A stretch of DNA of 64,000 bases from Oscillospiraceae bacterium (lineage in GTDB: Bacteria; Bacillota; Clostridia; Oscillospirales; Oscillospiraceae). Positions 36,422 through 44,044 of this stretch are shown piece after piece. Below the pieces are notes generated by a model, which saw nothing but the letters and a program-made list of their open reading frames with translations, did no database searches and was not told the origin of the DNA. Location of the stretch: positions 57,449 to 121,448 of the forward strand of contig JAFQZI010000026.1 in the NCBI GenBank assembly GCA_017406005.1, read 5' to 3'. Within the stretch, counting starts at the first letter, position 1. Each line of letters starts with the position of its first letter. A program made the position numbers and the translations under genes.

Positions 36422-38338
36422 TTATGCGGCTGATCCGTCAGGTGTTTCAAAGGGATCCTGTTTTGTGACGGAGAATCCGTTTACGGATTTCCCTTTGTAC
36501 TTTACGTTTTTCCCTGTCGTGATCGTGATGCCCTCCACGTAGATGGTGTTTGCCAGCTTGTCCAGCAGCTTTTTCGGCTGGCCGGAGCCGAAGATGGTGT
36601 CCCCGTAGGTTTCACGCATCTCCTCATAGCTGATGTTGACGATCTTGCCCTCCACGGCCAGCTCCCGCACGGCGTTGGCCAGGGCATTTTCCTCCTCGGC
36701 GTCCTTCTCCCGCTGGATCAGGAGCTCGGCGGGCGTTTTGTGGTACCGCGCTGCCTCCTCGAGGACGCTCCGGGTGATGTCGCTGAAGCCTGCCCACTTC
36801 ACGCCCCCGCCGCCGGTGATGGCGTAGAGGACGGATCTTCCCTCCCGCGCGTAATTGCTCTTGGTGTGCACCGCGATGCGCATGTCCTTCTTTCCGGGTT
36901 CGTCGCAGCGGATGATGCGGAAGGCGGAGCGGGAGGCGTTGATCAGGTCGACCGAGCCGGTGGCGGCGTTGTTGGCATTTTCACTCTGGGCCCGCTTGTT
37001 CACGTGGGAGATCAGGATCATCCCGCATTCCGCCTCCTTGGCGATGTTCGCCAGCTTCTGCAGCACGGGCCGCAGGGCGTTGACGCGGTTGATGTCCACC
37101 TTCTCCCCGAGGAAGGCGTGCCAGGGGTCGATGATCACGAGGCAGGGCCTGGCCTGCAGCACGAGGGTCCGGAAATCCTCGATGCCCTCGTGGAAGTTCA
37201 GCCCCTCGCTCGCCATGCAGTCCAGGATGCGGATCCTCGCGAGGTTGGCCCCCGATGCCGTGAGCCGCTTCTTTAAAAGCTCTCCCCGGTCCTCCGCACT
37301 GATGAAGAGGATGTTGCCCGGCGGCGGGGCGGTGTTCACCTCGTCCCCCGGGAGGAGTTCTCCACGGCTGAGGCTGGCCGCGATGCCGCAGCAGAACATG
37401 GTTTTGCCTGCGCCGCCCTCCGCCATGAGCACGCTGTAATCCCCGACGGGGATGTACGGGTGCCAGACGAAGCGGGTGTCATCCTCCCCGAACTCCTCCG
37501 CGCTTTTCGCGAGGAAGCGGGGCGGGCTGCTCTGCGGGAGCCAGACGGGCGTCCTGCTGCAGAGCTCCGCGACCGCCCGGATGGTCTCGTCGACCCCGAG
37601 GCGGCTGCAGAGGTCCGTGATGTCTCCCTTCTCCGGGAGGTCCGGCCAGATCTCGCTCAGATCGAGGATCCTCACGTGGTCGGCGTATCCGAAGAGCTTT
37701 TCCGCCAGCATCCGGGCGTACTGTTCGCCGGCGCTGTCGTTGTCCGGGAGGATGTAGACCTCTTTTCCGCGGAAGAGGGGCCCGTATTCCTCCCGCCATC
37801 TGCTGGCGGCCCCGTCCGGCAGGGAGACGGCCGTCCAGCCGAACTGCTTCACGGTTTTCACATCCTTCTCCCCCTCGACGAGGAAGATCATATTATCTTT
37901 CTCCATCGCATTCTGGTTGTAGAGCGGCGGAGTGATCCCGTTCCGGCCCGTCTTCCAGGAGGAGCCGGTGAAGTGCTGCCAGTAGAAGCTCTTGCTGTCG
38001 GAATACTGCAGGCGCACCTTTTTGAGCACCGGGGTGCCGGAAGGATCCGTGTAGATGTACTCGTCCGTTACGCGGCCTTTCTCATGGCCGCCTTTTCCGC
38101 GGCCCCCGTTCCGCGCCTCTTCGCGGGCGGGATAGAGGTCCTGCATGGTGAGGCCGAGGGCGGAGAGGATCTCTTCCGTTTTGCAGCCGGCATGGCAGTG
38201 GAGGAGAATTTTTCCGTCTTTCTCCTGTGTGACGGAAAGGCTGTTTTTCCGGTCATCATGGGCGGGGCATCGGGCGGAGTATTGTTTTCCGTTTTGGGTT
38301 ACGTTTTCCAGTTGATCAAGTATTTGGGTTAAAACCAT
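36422..38338 (-). CDS. Phage/plasmid-type primase-helicase (CHC2 zinc finger, TOPRIM, RecA-like ATPase)
   Basis: Three modules are visible in the 638 residues. A CHC2-like zinc finger (Cys24, His27, Cys48, Cys52) comes first, then a TOPRIM region (FLVEGEKDVKTV, ILPDNDSAGEQYA, about residues 150-225), then a RepA/AAA_25-like ATPase with Walker A EGGAGKT near residue 306 and LVIIDPWHAFLG as Walker B. Such proteins prime and unwind DNA for phages, plasmids and integrative elements. No integrase, relaxase or structural gene is nearby, so this looks like a remnant or minimal element. ATAAGGAGGTATG lies upstream of the ATG. It diverges from an XRE repressor. Confidence 0.87.
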   Translation of the reverse strand: MVLTQILDQLENVTQNGKQYSARCPAHDDRKNSLSVTQEKDGKILLHCHAGCKTEEILSALGLTMQDLYPAREEARNGGRGKGGHEKGRVTDEYIYTDPSGTPVLKKVRLQYSDSKSFYWQHFTGSSWKTGRNGITPPLYNQNAMEKDNMIFLVEGEKDVKTVKQFGWTAVSLPDGAASRWREEYGPLFRGKEVYILPDNDSAGEQYARMLAEKLFGYADHVRILDLSEIWPDLPEKGDITDLCSRLGVDETIRAVAELCSRTPVWLPQSSPPRFLAKSAEEFGEDDTRFVWHPYIPVGDYSVLMAEGGAGKTMFCCGIAASLSRGELLPGDEVNTAPPPGNILFISAEDRGELLKKRLTASGANLARIRILDCMASEGLNFHEGIEDFRTLVLQARPCLVIIDPWHAFLGEKVDINRVNALRPVLQKLANIAKEAECGMILISHVNKRAQSENANNAATGSVDLINASRSAFRIIRCDEPGKKDMRIAVHTKSNYAREGRSVLYAITGGGGVKWAGFSDITRSVLEEAARYHKTPAELLIQREKDAEEENALANAVRELAVEGKIVNISYEEMRETYGDTIFGSGQPKKLLDKLANTIYVEGITITTGKNVKYKGKSVNGFSVTKQDPFETPDGSAA

Positions 38339-38495
38339 CTATAAGCATACCTCCTTATGGTTTTATAAGATTTGGTTTTGTTTTGGGAGTCGGAGAGTTG
38401 GCTGTCCGGGCGCTTGTCCGATAGTCCCTGTTCAGTTTTCAAGGTGCGTATTCAATTGTGTTTTTGTTTTATTTTTCCATTTTTCCATTTCCCCC

Positions 38496-38524
38496 TTGCA
38501 TATCCGGAGTATATCATATATACT
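38496..38524 (+). promoter_or_regulatory. Promoter and operator of the XRE repressor gene
   Basis: TTGCAT (38496-38501), a 17-base spacer and TATACT (38519-38524). A perfect palindrome AGTATAT-CAT-ATATACT (38508-38524) overlaps the -10 box, the expected place for autorepression. Confidence 0.7.
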
Positions 38525-38581
38525 GTCGAAAAGTAAAGAAACGCAAGAGAACTTGCACATCTATTATATTAGGAGGTAAAA

Positions 38582-39280
38582 ATGGAAAAATCTTCTTACG
38601 GTTCCGGGCGGCAAAAAAGCACAGTCGCCGAGAAACTCGACGAACTGAGGCTGGACAGGGGGATGAAATATACGGAACTGGCAAAACGCCTCGGCGTCAC
38701 CAGGCAGACCGTTGCGAACTACTGCACCGGGAGGACGAAGACGATCCCGGCGGACGTTATTGACCGGCTCTGTGAGATCTTTGATATTTCGCGGGCCTAC
38801 CTGCTCACGGAGAGCTATGTGATGGCACCGGATTACTTTCTGCATGTGATCTGTGAACACACCGGCCTTTCCGAAGAGGCCGCTGCAAACCTCTGCGTCA
38901 GTGATGCCCGATTTCCCCTGAACTACATGCTGGAGAAATCGTCTCCCGCTTTCTGGAGTGTGCTGAATGCCTATTTCTCCCTTGCTATCCCGCGGGAACC
39001 GGCATTTCTGGAGATCGATCCGATCTCCCTGGAGGTCAGAAAGCACATGGGAGATCTCGACGAGCTGGAATACAACGGCAAGCTGGACGGGGACAAGTTC
39101 CGCGTTGACAATTACCAGCTGGTGGAAAGCGCCCTGTTCTCCATCATCACCGGGGAACTGAAGAGCCTGAAGAGAAACTACCAGGGATGGTTCTTCTCCC
39201 AAAAGAACGCCGACACGCTGGGATCGCCGGAAGAACGAAAGAGAAGGCGGAAAAAATCCGGGAAAAAGAGCAGCACCTGA
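38582..39280 (+). CDS. XRE-family DNA-binding regulator of the mobile-element remnant
   Basis: The 232-residue protein has an N-terminal Cro/CI-type helix-turn-helix (residues about 18-73; YTELAKRLGVTRQTVANYCTG) and a C-terminal part of unknown fold ending in a very basic tail (ERKRRRKKSGKKSS). AGGAGG precedes the ATG. It is divergent from the primase-helicase gene, with a palindromic operator candidate over its own promoter. A phage- or element-type repressor is the simplest reading; there is no peptidase motif for SOS self-cleavage. Confidence 0.85.
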   Translation: MEKSSYGSGRQKSTVAEKLDELRLDRGMKYTELAKRLGVTRQTVANYCTGRTKTIPADVIDRLCEIFDISRAYLLTESYVMAPDYFLHVICEHTGLSEEAAANLCVSDARFPLNYMLEKSSPAFWSVLNAYFSLAIPREPAFLEIDPISLEVRKHMGDLDELEYNGKLDGDKFRVDNYQLVESALFSIITGELKSLKRNYQGWFFSQKNADTLGSPEERKRRRKKSGKKSST

Positions 39281-39294
39281 AAAGCCGAGGGTAC

Positions 39295-39332
39295 AAAAAA
39301 CAGACGGTTGCATAAAAACCGCCTGTTTATTC
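39295..39332. terminator. Bidirectional terminator between convergent regulator genes
   Basis: AAACAGACGGTT and AACCGCCTGTTT form a 12-bp stem with one mismatch; A-rich before and T-rich after. Confidence 0.75.
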
Positions 39333-39356
39333 TTATGAAGGTGTTTAAGCCTGTTC

Positions 39357-39572
39357 TTAATCCTTCGTATCGGGATCATATTCCAAAATATCTCCCGGCT
39401 GGCAATCCAGTGCTTTGCAGATAGCTTCCAGCGTAGAGAATCGGATCGCACTGATCTTACCAGTCTTTATTTTTGATAGATTTACGTTTGAGATTTCGAC
39501 TTTTTCTGATAAAGCTTTTAATGACATTTTACGATCAGCCATAACGCGATCGAGCCGTAATATTATTGCCAT
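39357..39572 (-). CDS. Small XRE regulator paired with DUF2975 (YozG-like)
   Basis: This 71-residue protein is a single helix-turn-helix domain (MAIILRLDRVMADRKMSLKALSEKVEISNVNLSKIKTGKI). It matches the YozG group, which is nearly always encoded next to a DUF2975 membrane protein, as here (9 bases apart, membrane protein first). AAGGTG lies before the ATG. It probably represses its own operon, for which a palindrome is present upstream of the promoter. Confidence 0.9.
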   Translation of the reverse strand: MAIILRLDRVMADRKMSLKALSEKVEISNVNLSKIKTGKISAIRFSTLEAICKALDCQPGDILEYDPDTKD

Positions 39573-39581
39573 CGGTACACC

Positions 39582-40100
39582 TTAAAGCGTCTCGTCAGAT
39601 TCCTGCTGAAGAATACAGCCATACTGAAATATGGAAGCCAGGCAACTGATGATAAATCCAAAAGTAAGCGTTCCCCAATCCACATTAATCAGAATGGGAT
39701 AGGTAGTTTCATCCGGCCAAATCTGTGTTGATATCAACGATCCAACCGGCCATGCTATTGTGGCTGCAACAATCAGAAAGATGCCTATCAATCTTATACG
39801 TTTTGAGATATCATTTGAAAATGGACTAGAACCTTTCCCAATCGCATGAAAAATCATGAAAGCAAACACCAGTGCAAGTATAATGGCCAGTGTTCTAATT
39901 ATCACGACACAGATGTAACCGTAATTAATACCGGTATGATCGCTTTGCCAGTTAAGCCCGGTAAATACCAATTGAGGATCGTTGTATTTCGCCGTACCAT
40001 AAATGACGTATATTACTGCAATCACATTGGCCAAAATACAGAGGAGTAAAAAGAAAGAAATATATCTGGACTTTTTCTGCATTGCTAACTGATTGGACAT
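39582..40100 (-). CDS. DUF2975 membrane protein
   Basis: The 172-residue product has four hydrophobic helices (about residues 15-37, 60-85, 103-128 and 140-162) and the DUF2975 pattern, including a PFSNDISKRIRLIGIF segment between helices 2 and 3. The family is of unknown function and pairs with a small XRE regulator, encoded next. GGGAGG lies 6 bases before the ATG. The base composition is visibly more AT-rich than that of neighbouring genes, which could mean that the pair was acquired. Confidence 0.9.
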   Translation of the reverse strand: MSNQLAMQKKSRYISFFLLLCILANVIAVIYVIYGTAKYNDPQLVFTGLNWQSDHTGINYGYICVVIIRTLAIILALVFAFMIFHAIGKGSSPFSNDISKRIRLIGIFLIVAATIAWPVGSLISTQIWPDETTYPILINVDWGTLTFGFIISCLASIFQYGCILQQESDETL

Positions 40101-40154
40101 ATCAAACCTCCCTTTAACAAAAAATTATAGAAATATATTGGAATGTCTACGCTG

Positions 40155-40183
40155 ATAATAGCACGTATTGTTATCGATGTCAA
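40155..40183 (-). promoter_or_regulatory. Promoter of the DUF2975/XRE operon
   Basis: On the minus strand: perfect TTGACA (complement of 40178-40183), a 17-base spacer and TATTAT (complement of 40155-40160). Confidence 0.8.
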
Positions 40184-40198
40184 TAAAAATATTAATGT

Positions 40199-40222
40199 TT
40201 ATCATTAATAAATTAATGATAA
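40199..40222. promoter_or_regulatory. Palindrome upstream of the DUF2975 promoter, candidate operator
   Basis: TTATCATTAAT (40199-40209), 2-base spacer, ATTAATGATAA (40212-40222), a perfect 11-bp inverted repeat 15 bases upstream of the -35 box. The bases from here to the SdpI terminator at 40434 hold no convincing gene. Confidence 0.6.
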
Positions 40223-40433
40223 TATAGAATGCTGCATATGAAATGGCTTGCCGTTATCGAAGAGGCAATTCATATCATACAGATCCGGTTTCGATGAAAC
40301 TGTTCCTCTCATTATTCGCTTCGAACGGCACTTTGCAGGAAGGAAAATACCTCTCTTTTCGTTTTAGAGTAATAGAGAAAAGAACTCTTTTGGAGATCTT
40401 ATTCTCTGGGAGACCAAATAAGCTGAAAACGAA

Positions 40434-40481
40434 ATAAAAAATCGGGAGCTGTGGCAAACAATCACAGCTTCCGATTTTTCT
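40434..40481. terminator. Terminator of the sdpR-sdpI operon
   Basis: AATCGGGAGCTGTG (40440-40453) pairs with CACAGCTTCCGATT (40463-40476) with one G-T pair. T runs lie on both strands. Confidence 0.75.
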
Positions 40482-40522
40482 GAAAAACCTGATGTTTATT
40501 AGTTCTGACAAAGCAACCATTT

Positions 40523-40557
40523 TTGGCTAATATCGAATTGAATTCGGAATTAGCCAA
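40523..40557. repeat. Long imperfect palindrome after sdpI
   Basis: TTGGCTAATATCGAATT and AATTCGGAATTAGCCAA meet at a single central base (40540) with about three mismatches over 17-bp arms. It lies between the sdpI stop and its terminator. It has no T run and could be a protein site or an RNA-stabilising hairpin. Confidence 0.5.
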
Positions 40558-40587
40558 TCATTCTGTACTTTCAGTCACAAGCGCTCG

Positions 40588-41229
40588 TTACAGACCCTGT
40601 TTTACGTGCAGCCAGTAGGAGTAGACAAAGGGGATCAGCACCAGGACGAAGAAGATTGCAAGCATCCACTGCGCTTTGACGATTCCCGTCAGGGCGGCGA
40701 TGACCATGAGGATCCCGCCGATCATCCAGAGGTATCCGGCAAGGCGGTGCGTGCGGTTCCAGTTTTCTTCATTGGCCAGTGTCCAGGGTATTTTGATGCC
40801 GATGGTATAATTCTGCCTTGCTTTCGGCAGATAATTCCCGACGACGATAAAGATCACACCGACCAGCAATTCAGCAAAAAAGGTGATGTCCATCTGATAG
40901 CCCAGGTTGTATGGGTAAATCGTCGCTGCCGCAAACAGAGACACTGCCGGGATGATCCACAGGGCAAAAGCGAACATTTTGGGGCTGATATTCTGCTTTT
41001 TCGGATCGTGTGACATGACGACAGCGCCGATCCACTCCAGAGCCAGAAGGATCAGCGGAAGGCCGAAGACCGCTAACACCTTGCTGCTGAATCCGTCGGC
41101 TTCGTTGTTTGCTCCGAAATGGGTCGCCATGACGTCCGGAAGGCGGTTCCAGAAGAACACGCCGATCAGAACCGGAAGAATTGTCACAACGCTTGTGATG
41201 ATCAGGGTTCTTTTATGCTCTTTCAACAT
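40588..41229 (-). CDS. sdpI: SdpI-family membrane protein
   Basis: The 213-residue protein has about six helices and the family's start (RTLIITSVVTILPVLIGVFFWNRLPDVMATHFG) plus the YTIGIKIPWTLANEENWNRTHRLAG segment between helices 4 and 5 that marks the SdpI domain. In Bacillus, SdpI gives immunity to the toxin SdpC and sequesters the repressor SdpR. No sdpC-like gene is present here, so this is an orphan immunity-type or signalling protein. It overlaps sdpR by 17 bases, so the pair is translated together. Confidence 0.92.
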   Translation of the reverse strand: MLKEHKRTLIITSVVTILPVLIGVFFWNRLPDVMATHFGANNEADGFSSKVLAVFGLPLILLALEWIGAVVMSHDPKKQNISPKMFAFALWIIPAVSLFAAATIYPYNLGYQMDITFFAELLVGVIFIVVGNYLPKARQNYTIGIKIPWTLANEENWNRTHRLAGYLWMIGGILMVIAALTGIVKAQWMLAIFFVLVLIPFVYSYWLHVKQGL

Positions 41230-41497
41230 CAGTATCGCCTCCTTTGAGTGTTGAAATCCACAGCATGATCTCCTCGAGAACAGATGTGTTTAACTGGTAA
41301 TAGATGAAGTTCTTTTCCCTGCTCTCGAAAATGAGATCAGCCTGCTTCAGAATTTTAAGATGATAGGAAATGGTAGCGCCTGTCATGTCGAAGTGAGAGG
41401 CAATGTCTCCGGCGGAGAGAGGCCCTTTTTTCAGCAATTCGAGAATCTGCCGCCGCACCGGATCCGACAGCGCTTTGAAGGTCTCGGCAAATGCCAT
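41213..41497 (-). CDS. sdpR: ArsR-family repressor, SdpR-like
   Basis: A 94-residue ArsR winged helix (MAFAETFKALSDPVRRQILELLKKG, ASHFDMTGATISYHLKILKQADL) without the metal-binding cysteines of ArsR/SmtB. Together with the overlapping sdpI gene it forms the SdpR/SdpI pair. The promoter is bracketed by two palindromes of the same core (TTTAGA and TCTAAA), strongly suggesting autorepression. AGGAGCTGTTGAA lies before the ATG. Confidence 0.92.
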   Translation of the reverse strand: MAFAETFKALSDPVRRQILELLKKGPLSAGDIASHFDMTGATISYHLKILKQADLIFESREKNFIYYQLNTSVLEEIMLWISTLKGGDTDVERA

Positions 41498-41520
41498 TTC
41501 AACAGCTCCTTTCCCGAAAG

Positions 41521-41602
41521 TATTTAGAGAAATTTCTAAATAGTATTATAATCAAAATTTTAGAAATGTCAACAGGTATTTAGAGAATTTTCTAAATACC
41601 TG
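41521..41602 (-). promoter_or_regulatory. sdpR-sdpI promoter flanked by two operator palindromes
   Basis: Promoter on the minus strand: TTGACA (complement of 41567-41572), 16-base spacer, TATAAT (complement of 41545-41550). Palindrome 1, TATTTAGA...TCTAAATA, lies at 41521-41542 just downstream of the -10 box. Palindrome 2, CAGGTATTTAGA...TCTAAATACCTG, a perfect 12-bp inverted repeat with a 6-base centre, lies at 41573-41602 directly upstream of the -35 box. A half site TTTTAGAA lies in the spacer. Confidence 0.85.
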
Positions 41603-41672
41603 TTTTGACGGCGGGGTTTGTGTTCAGACATTGGGGCTTGCAATCAACAGGGGAATTGAGTAAAATAATAAT

Positions 41673-41794
41673 AACTGTTCAATCGCTTCGTATCAACTGC
41701 GTTCTATGCGAGGCAAGGAACATCACACGTTTCTCGCGCGTCGTGATGCTTGCGAAGACAACATTGTGCCCTATTGCAGTGCTCTGTCGCAAGC
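41673..41794 (-). repeat. Dispersed intergenic hairpin repeat, copy A (long form)
   Basis: Reverse orientation relative to copies B-E. The arms GCTTGCGA and TCGCAAGC (complements of 41787-41794 and 41748-41755) pair perfectly, with a 31-base loop starting CAGAGCACTG. It then has about 40 extra bases, including a second stem CATCAC/GTGATG, before the common end ATACGAAGCGATTGAACAGTT. It lies between sdpR and a lipoprotein gene. Confidence 0.85.
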
Positions 41795-41869
41795 TAAATA
41801 AAGTAAAGGTATGGCGGGGATTGGGCGGAAACCTTACAAAGTTCTGCTGAATTTGCGGTGTTAGAGAAG

Positions 41870-43267
41870 ATGAAGTTTTTTCATAGAAAAACAATCATAG
41901 CGTTTCTGCTGCTGGGATGCATGCTTTTCACGGCTTGCGGAAAGAAGCAGCAGAAGGGCGACCGTTACGAGGTGGTCGACGGCAAGATCGTGGTTGTTCC
42001 CGCCGAGACGGACGATGTAATCCACACCGGGTATGAAACCGGGCCTTCCCCGGGAGAGGCGGCAGCGGACCCGGGTGTTGAAATCACGGACGGGACGGCC
42101 ATCTATCCTGACGAGGAGTATAACAGCCTGCAGGAGGGGGATGCGCTGATCGACACGCTCAAGGCCCGCCTGCTCACGGCCTGCGATGCCTGCCGGGAGA
42201 TCTATCTCGCTGCGGACAAGGGCACGGCCATGAATGTCACCCTCTCGCAGGCGGATATTCTGTCCATGCTCTCCGCCATCGCCGCGGCGGGCTACTCCGC
42301 GCAGGACAGCAACGGGGCTTTCAACATGCAGGGCTATGAAGCGCTGGATGACTTTGCCTCCAAAGCGGCTTACGGGCAGGAGGATGTGACCGGGACCTAT
42401 ATGATCGTCTACCCGGACGGGCATATCAGCGCCTTTCTGCTCTCCCGCACGGAAGGCCGCTGGCATATCTATTCGTCTTCCGCCGCCTGGAATGATGACG
42501 GCACGTCGAGGATCTATTCCGAAGGGCGCTATGCGGTCGGCAGGGTGCGCTATACGGCCAAGGGCTGGCTCATTTACAACCGGGACACGTCGGATTTCGA
42601 CGAGAACCAGCGCGCCAATACCGATTCCTATGTGATGCTGCGCGTCCTCCCGATGGACAGCGAGGCGAAGACGCTCTGCCAGCGCTATGTAGAGCCCGTG
42701 GGGTATTTTGAGAACAACCTCTTCCTGACCAACTGGGATGAGAACTATTTTATCCCGATCGACTTCAACAGCCTTTACGCCTATATTTTCGCGATGTACA
42801 ACGGCACGGAAATGCTCTCTTCCTACAATGCCCGTTCCTATTATAATACGGTGGCGGGAACGAAGCTCTTTCTGGTCCCGCAGGATACCTTTGAGAATAA
42901 CGTGGGCGTCTACTTCCGCATCGATCCGGGCACGCTCCGTGTCATTTCGGATTATACGGCGCAGCTCCGGGGCTATCTTTTTCTCGGGTATGACACGGAC
43001 TATTACAATGTCACCCCGCGCACGCCCTTCCCCGAGGTCGTGAGCTATACCTATAACGCAAACGGCACGATCACCATGATCGTGGATGCCGTCAACAAAT
43101 GGTACGGGACGGACAAATCCTTCCGCCATGAGCTGACGGTCCGGCCGGGGAACGGTTCCACCTTCCAGTATGTGTCCAACCGCCTCCTGGAGGCGGAGGA
43201 GACGATGCTGCCTGCCCAGAAACTGGCGGAAATGCTGAATGTGGAACGGGCCAAGACCCCGTACTGA
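41870..43267 (+). CDS. Lipoprotein of unknown function
   Basis: The 465-residue protein has a lipoprotein signal (HRKTIIAFLLLGCMLFTACGKK) with lipobox LFTAC, so it is probably tethered to the outer face of the membrane. The mature region starts with a charged, low-complexity linker and continues as a mixed alpha/beta domain rich in Tyr and Asp; no catalytic motif is recognised. I chose the ATG at 41870; a GTG at 41858 is also in frame and neither has a strong ribosome site. The trmH-like gene follows 18 bases after its stop. Confidence 0.85.
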   Translation: MKFFHRKTIIAFLLLGCMLFTACGKKQQKGDRYEVVDGKIVVVPAETDDVIHTGYETGPSPGEAAADPGVEITDGTAIYPDEEYNSLQEGDALIDTLKARLLTACDACREIYLAADKGTAMNVTLSQADILSMLSAIAAAGYSAQDSNGAFNMQGYEALDDFASKAAYGQEDVTGTYMIVYPDGHISAFLLSRTEGRWHIYSSSAAWNDDGTSRIYSEGRYAVGRVRYTAKGWLIYNRDTSDFDENQRANTDSYVMLRVLPMDSEAKTLCQRYVEPVGYFENNLFLTNWDENYFIPIDFNSLYAYIFAMYNGTEMLSSYNARSYYNTVAGTKLFLVPQDTFENNVGVYFRIDPGTLRVISDYTAQLRGYLFLGYDTDYYNVTPRTPFPEVVSYTYNANGTITMIVDAVNKWYGTDKSFRHELTVRPGNGSTFQYVSNRLLEAEETMLPAQKLAEMLNVERAKTPY

Positions 43268-43285
43268 GACCGAACGGACGGAAAC

Positions 43286-44044
43286 ATGGAAAGAATTACA
43301 TCCAGGAAAAACAGAATCATCACGACGCTGCGCGACCTTGGCCGGGAGGCAGATGCCCGCCGGGAGCTGGGGCTCTTCCTCTGTGACGGGAACAAGCTGC
43401 TCGAAGAGGCGGTCCATGCCGGGGCGGAGATCGAAACCGTGCTCTGGAAAGAGGGCGGAGCCTTACCAACGGACGTTCCGGCGGGGCAGCAGTTCCTTGC
43501 CCCGGCAGAGGTATTCGATGCCGCTTCACCCATGGCCAACAGCCCCGGGCCGGTCTTCACGGTGAGGATCCCGGACGGGGGTTGCGCTGAAAACCCGTAC
43601 AACGCCATCGTGCTGGAAAATGTGCAGGATCCCGGCAACGTCGGCACAGTGATCCGCACGGCGAACGCGTTCGGCATCGGCGCTGTGCTGCTTGCAGGAG
43701 CCTGTGCCGATCTGTACAGCCCCAAAACCGTCCGCGCGACGATGGGGGCGATCTTCCGCCAGCGCGTGGAGAGGCATACGCTTGCTACCCTTGCGGAGAC
43801 GCTGGAGCGCTGGGGGCTTCCTCTCGCGGGGGCGGTTCTCTCGGACCGGGCGCAGAATATCCTCACAACGGATCTCTCGCACTGCGCTGTGGCCGTCGGC
43901 AGCGAGGGCAGCGGTTTGAGCCGGGAGCTGATCGACCTCTGCCGGCGGGAAGTGATCATCCCCATGCAGCCCGACAGCGAGTCGCTGAATGCGGCTGTCG
44001 CGGCGTCGATCATCATGTGGGAAATGAGAGGAAGGGCAGTATGA
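43286..44044 (+). CDS. TrmH/SpoU-family RNA 2'-O-methyltransferase
   Basis: The protein of 252 residues has an N-terminal RNA-binding part and a C-terminal SPOUT domain with the three TrmH motifs: VLENVQDPGNVGTVIRTANAFG, VGSEGSGLSRELIDLC and IPMQPDSESLNAAVAASI. These knotted enzymes methylate ribose in rRNA or tRNA using SAM. The exact target (23S rRNA or tRNA) cannot be told from sequence. Its stop overlaps the dprA start by four bases (ATGA). Confidence 0.92.
   Translation: MERITSRKNRIITTLRDLGREADARRELGLFLCDGNKLLEEAVHAGAEIETVLWKEGGALPTDVPAGQQFLAPAEVFDAASPMANSPGPVFTVRIPDGGCAENPYNAIVLENVQDPGNVGTVIRTANAFGIGAVLLAGACADLYSPKTVRATMGAIFRQRVERHTLATLAETLERWGLPLAGAVLSDRAQNILTTDLSHCAVAVGSEGSGLSRELIDLCRREVIIPMQPDSESLNAAVAASIIMWEMRGRAV

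Noticed and set aside
40243-40437. 64-codon + strand open frame between the DUF2975 operon and sdpI
   Set aside because: No ribosome site, no recognisable pattern, and it sits in an AT-rich regulatory interval; treated as chance.
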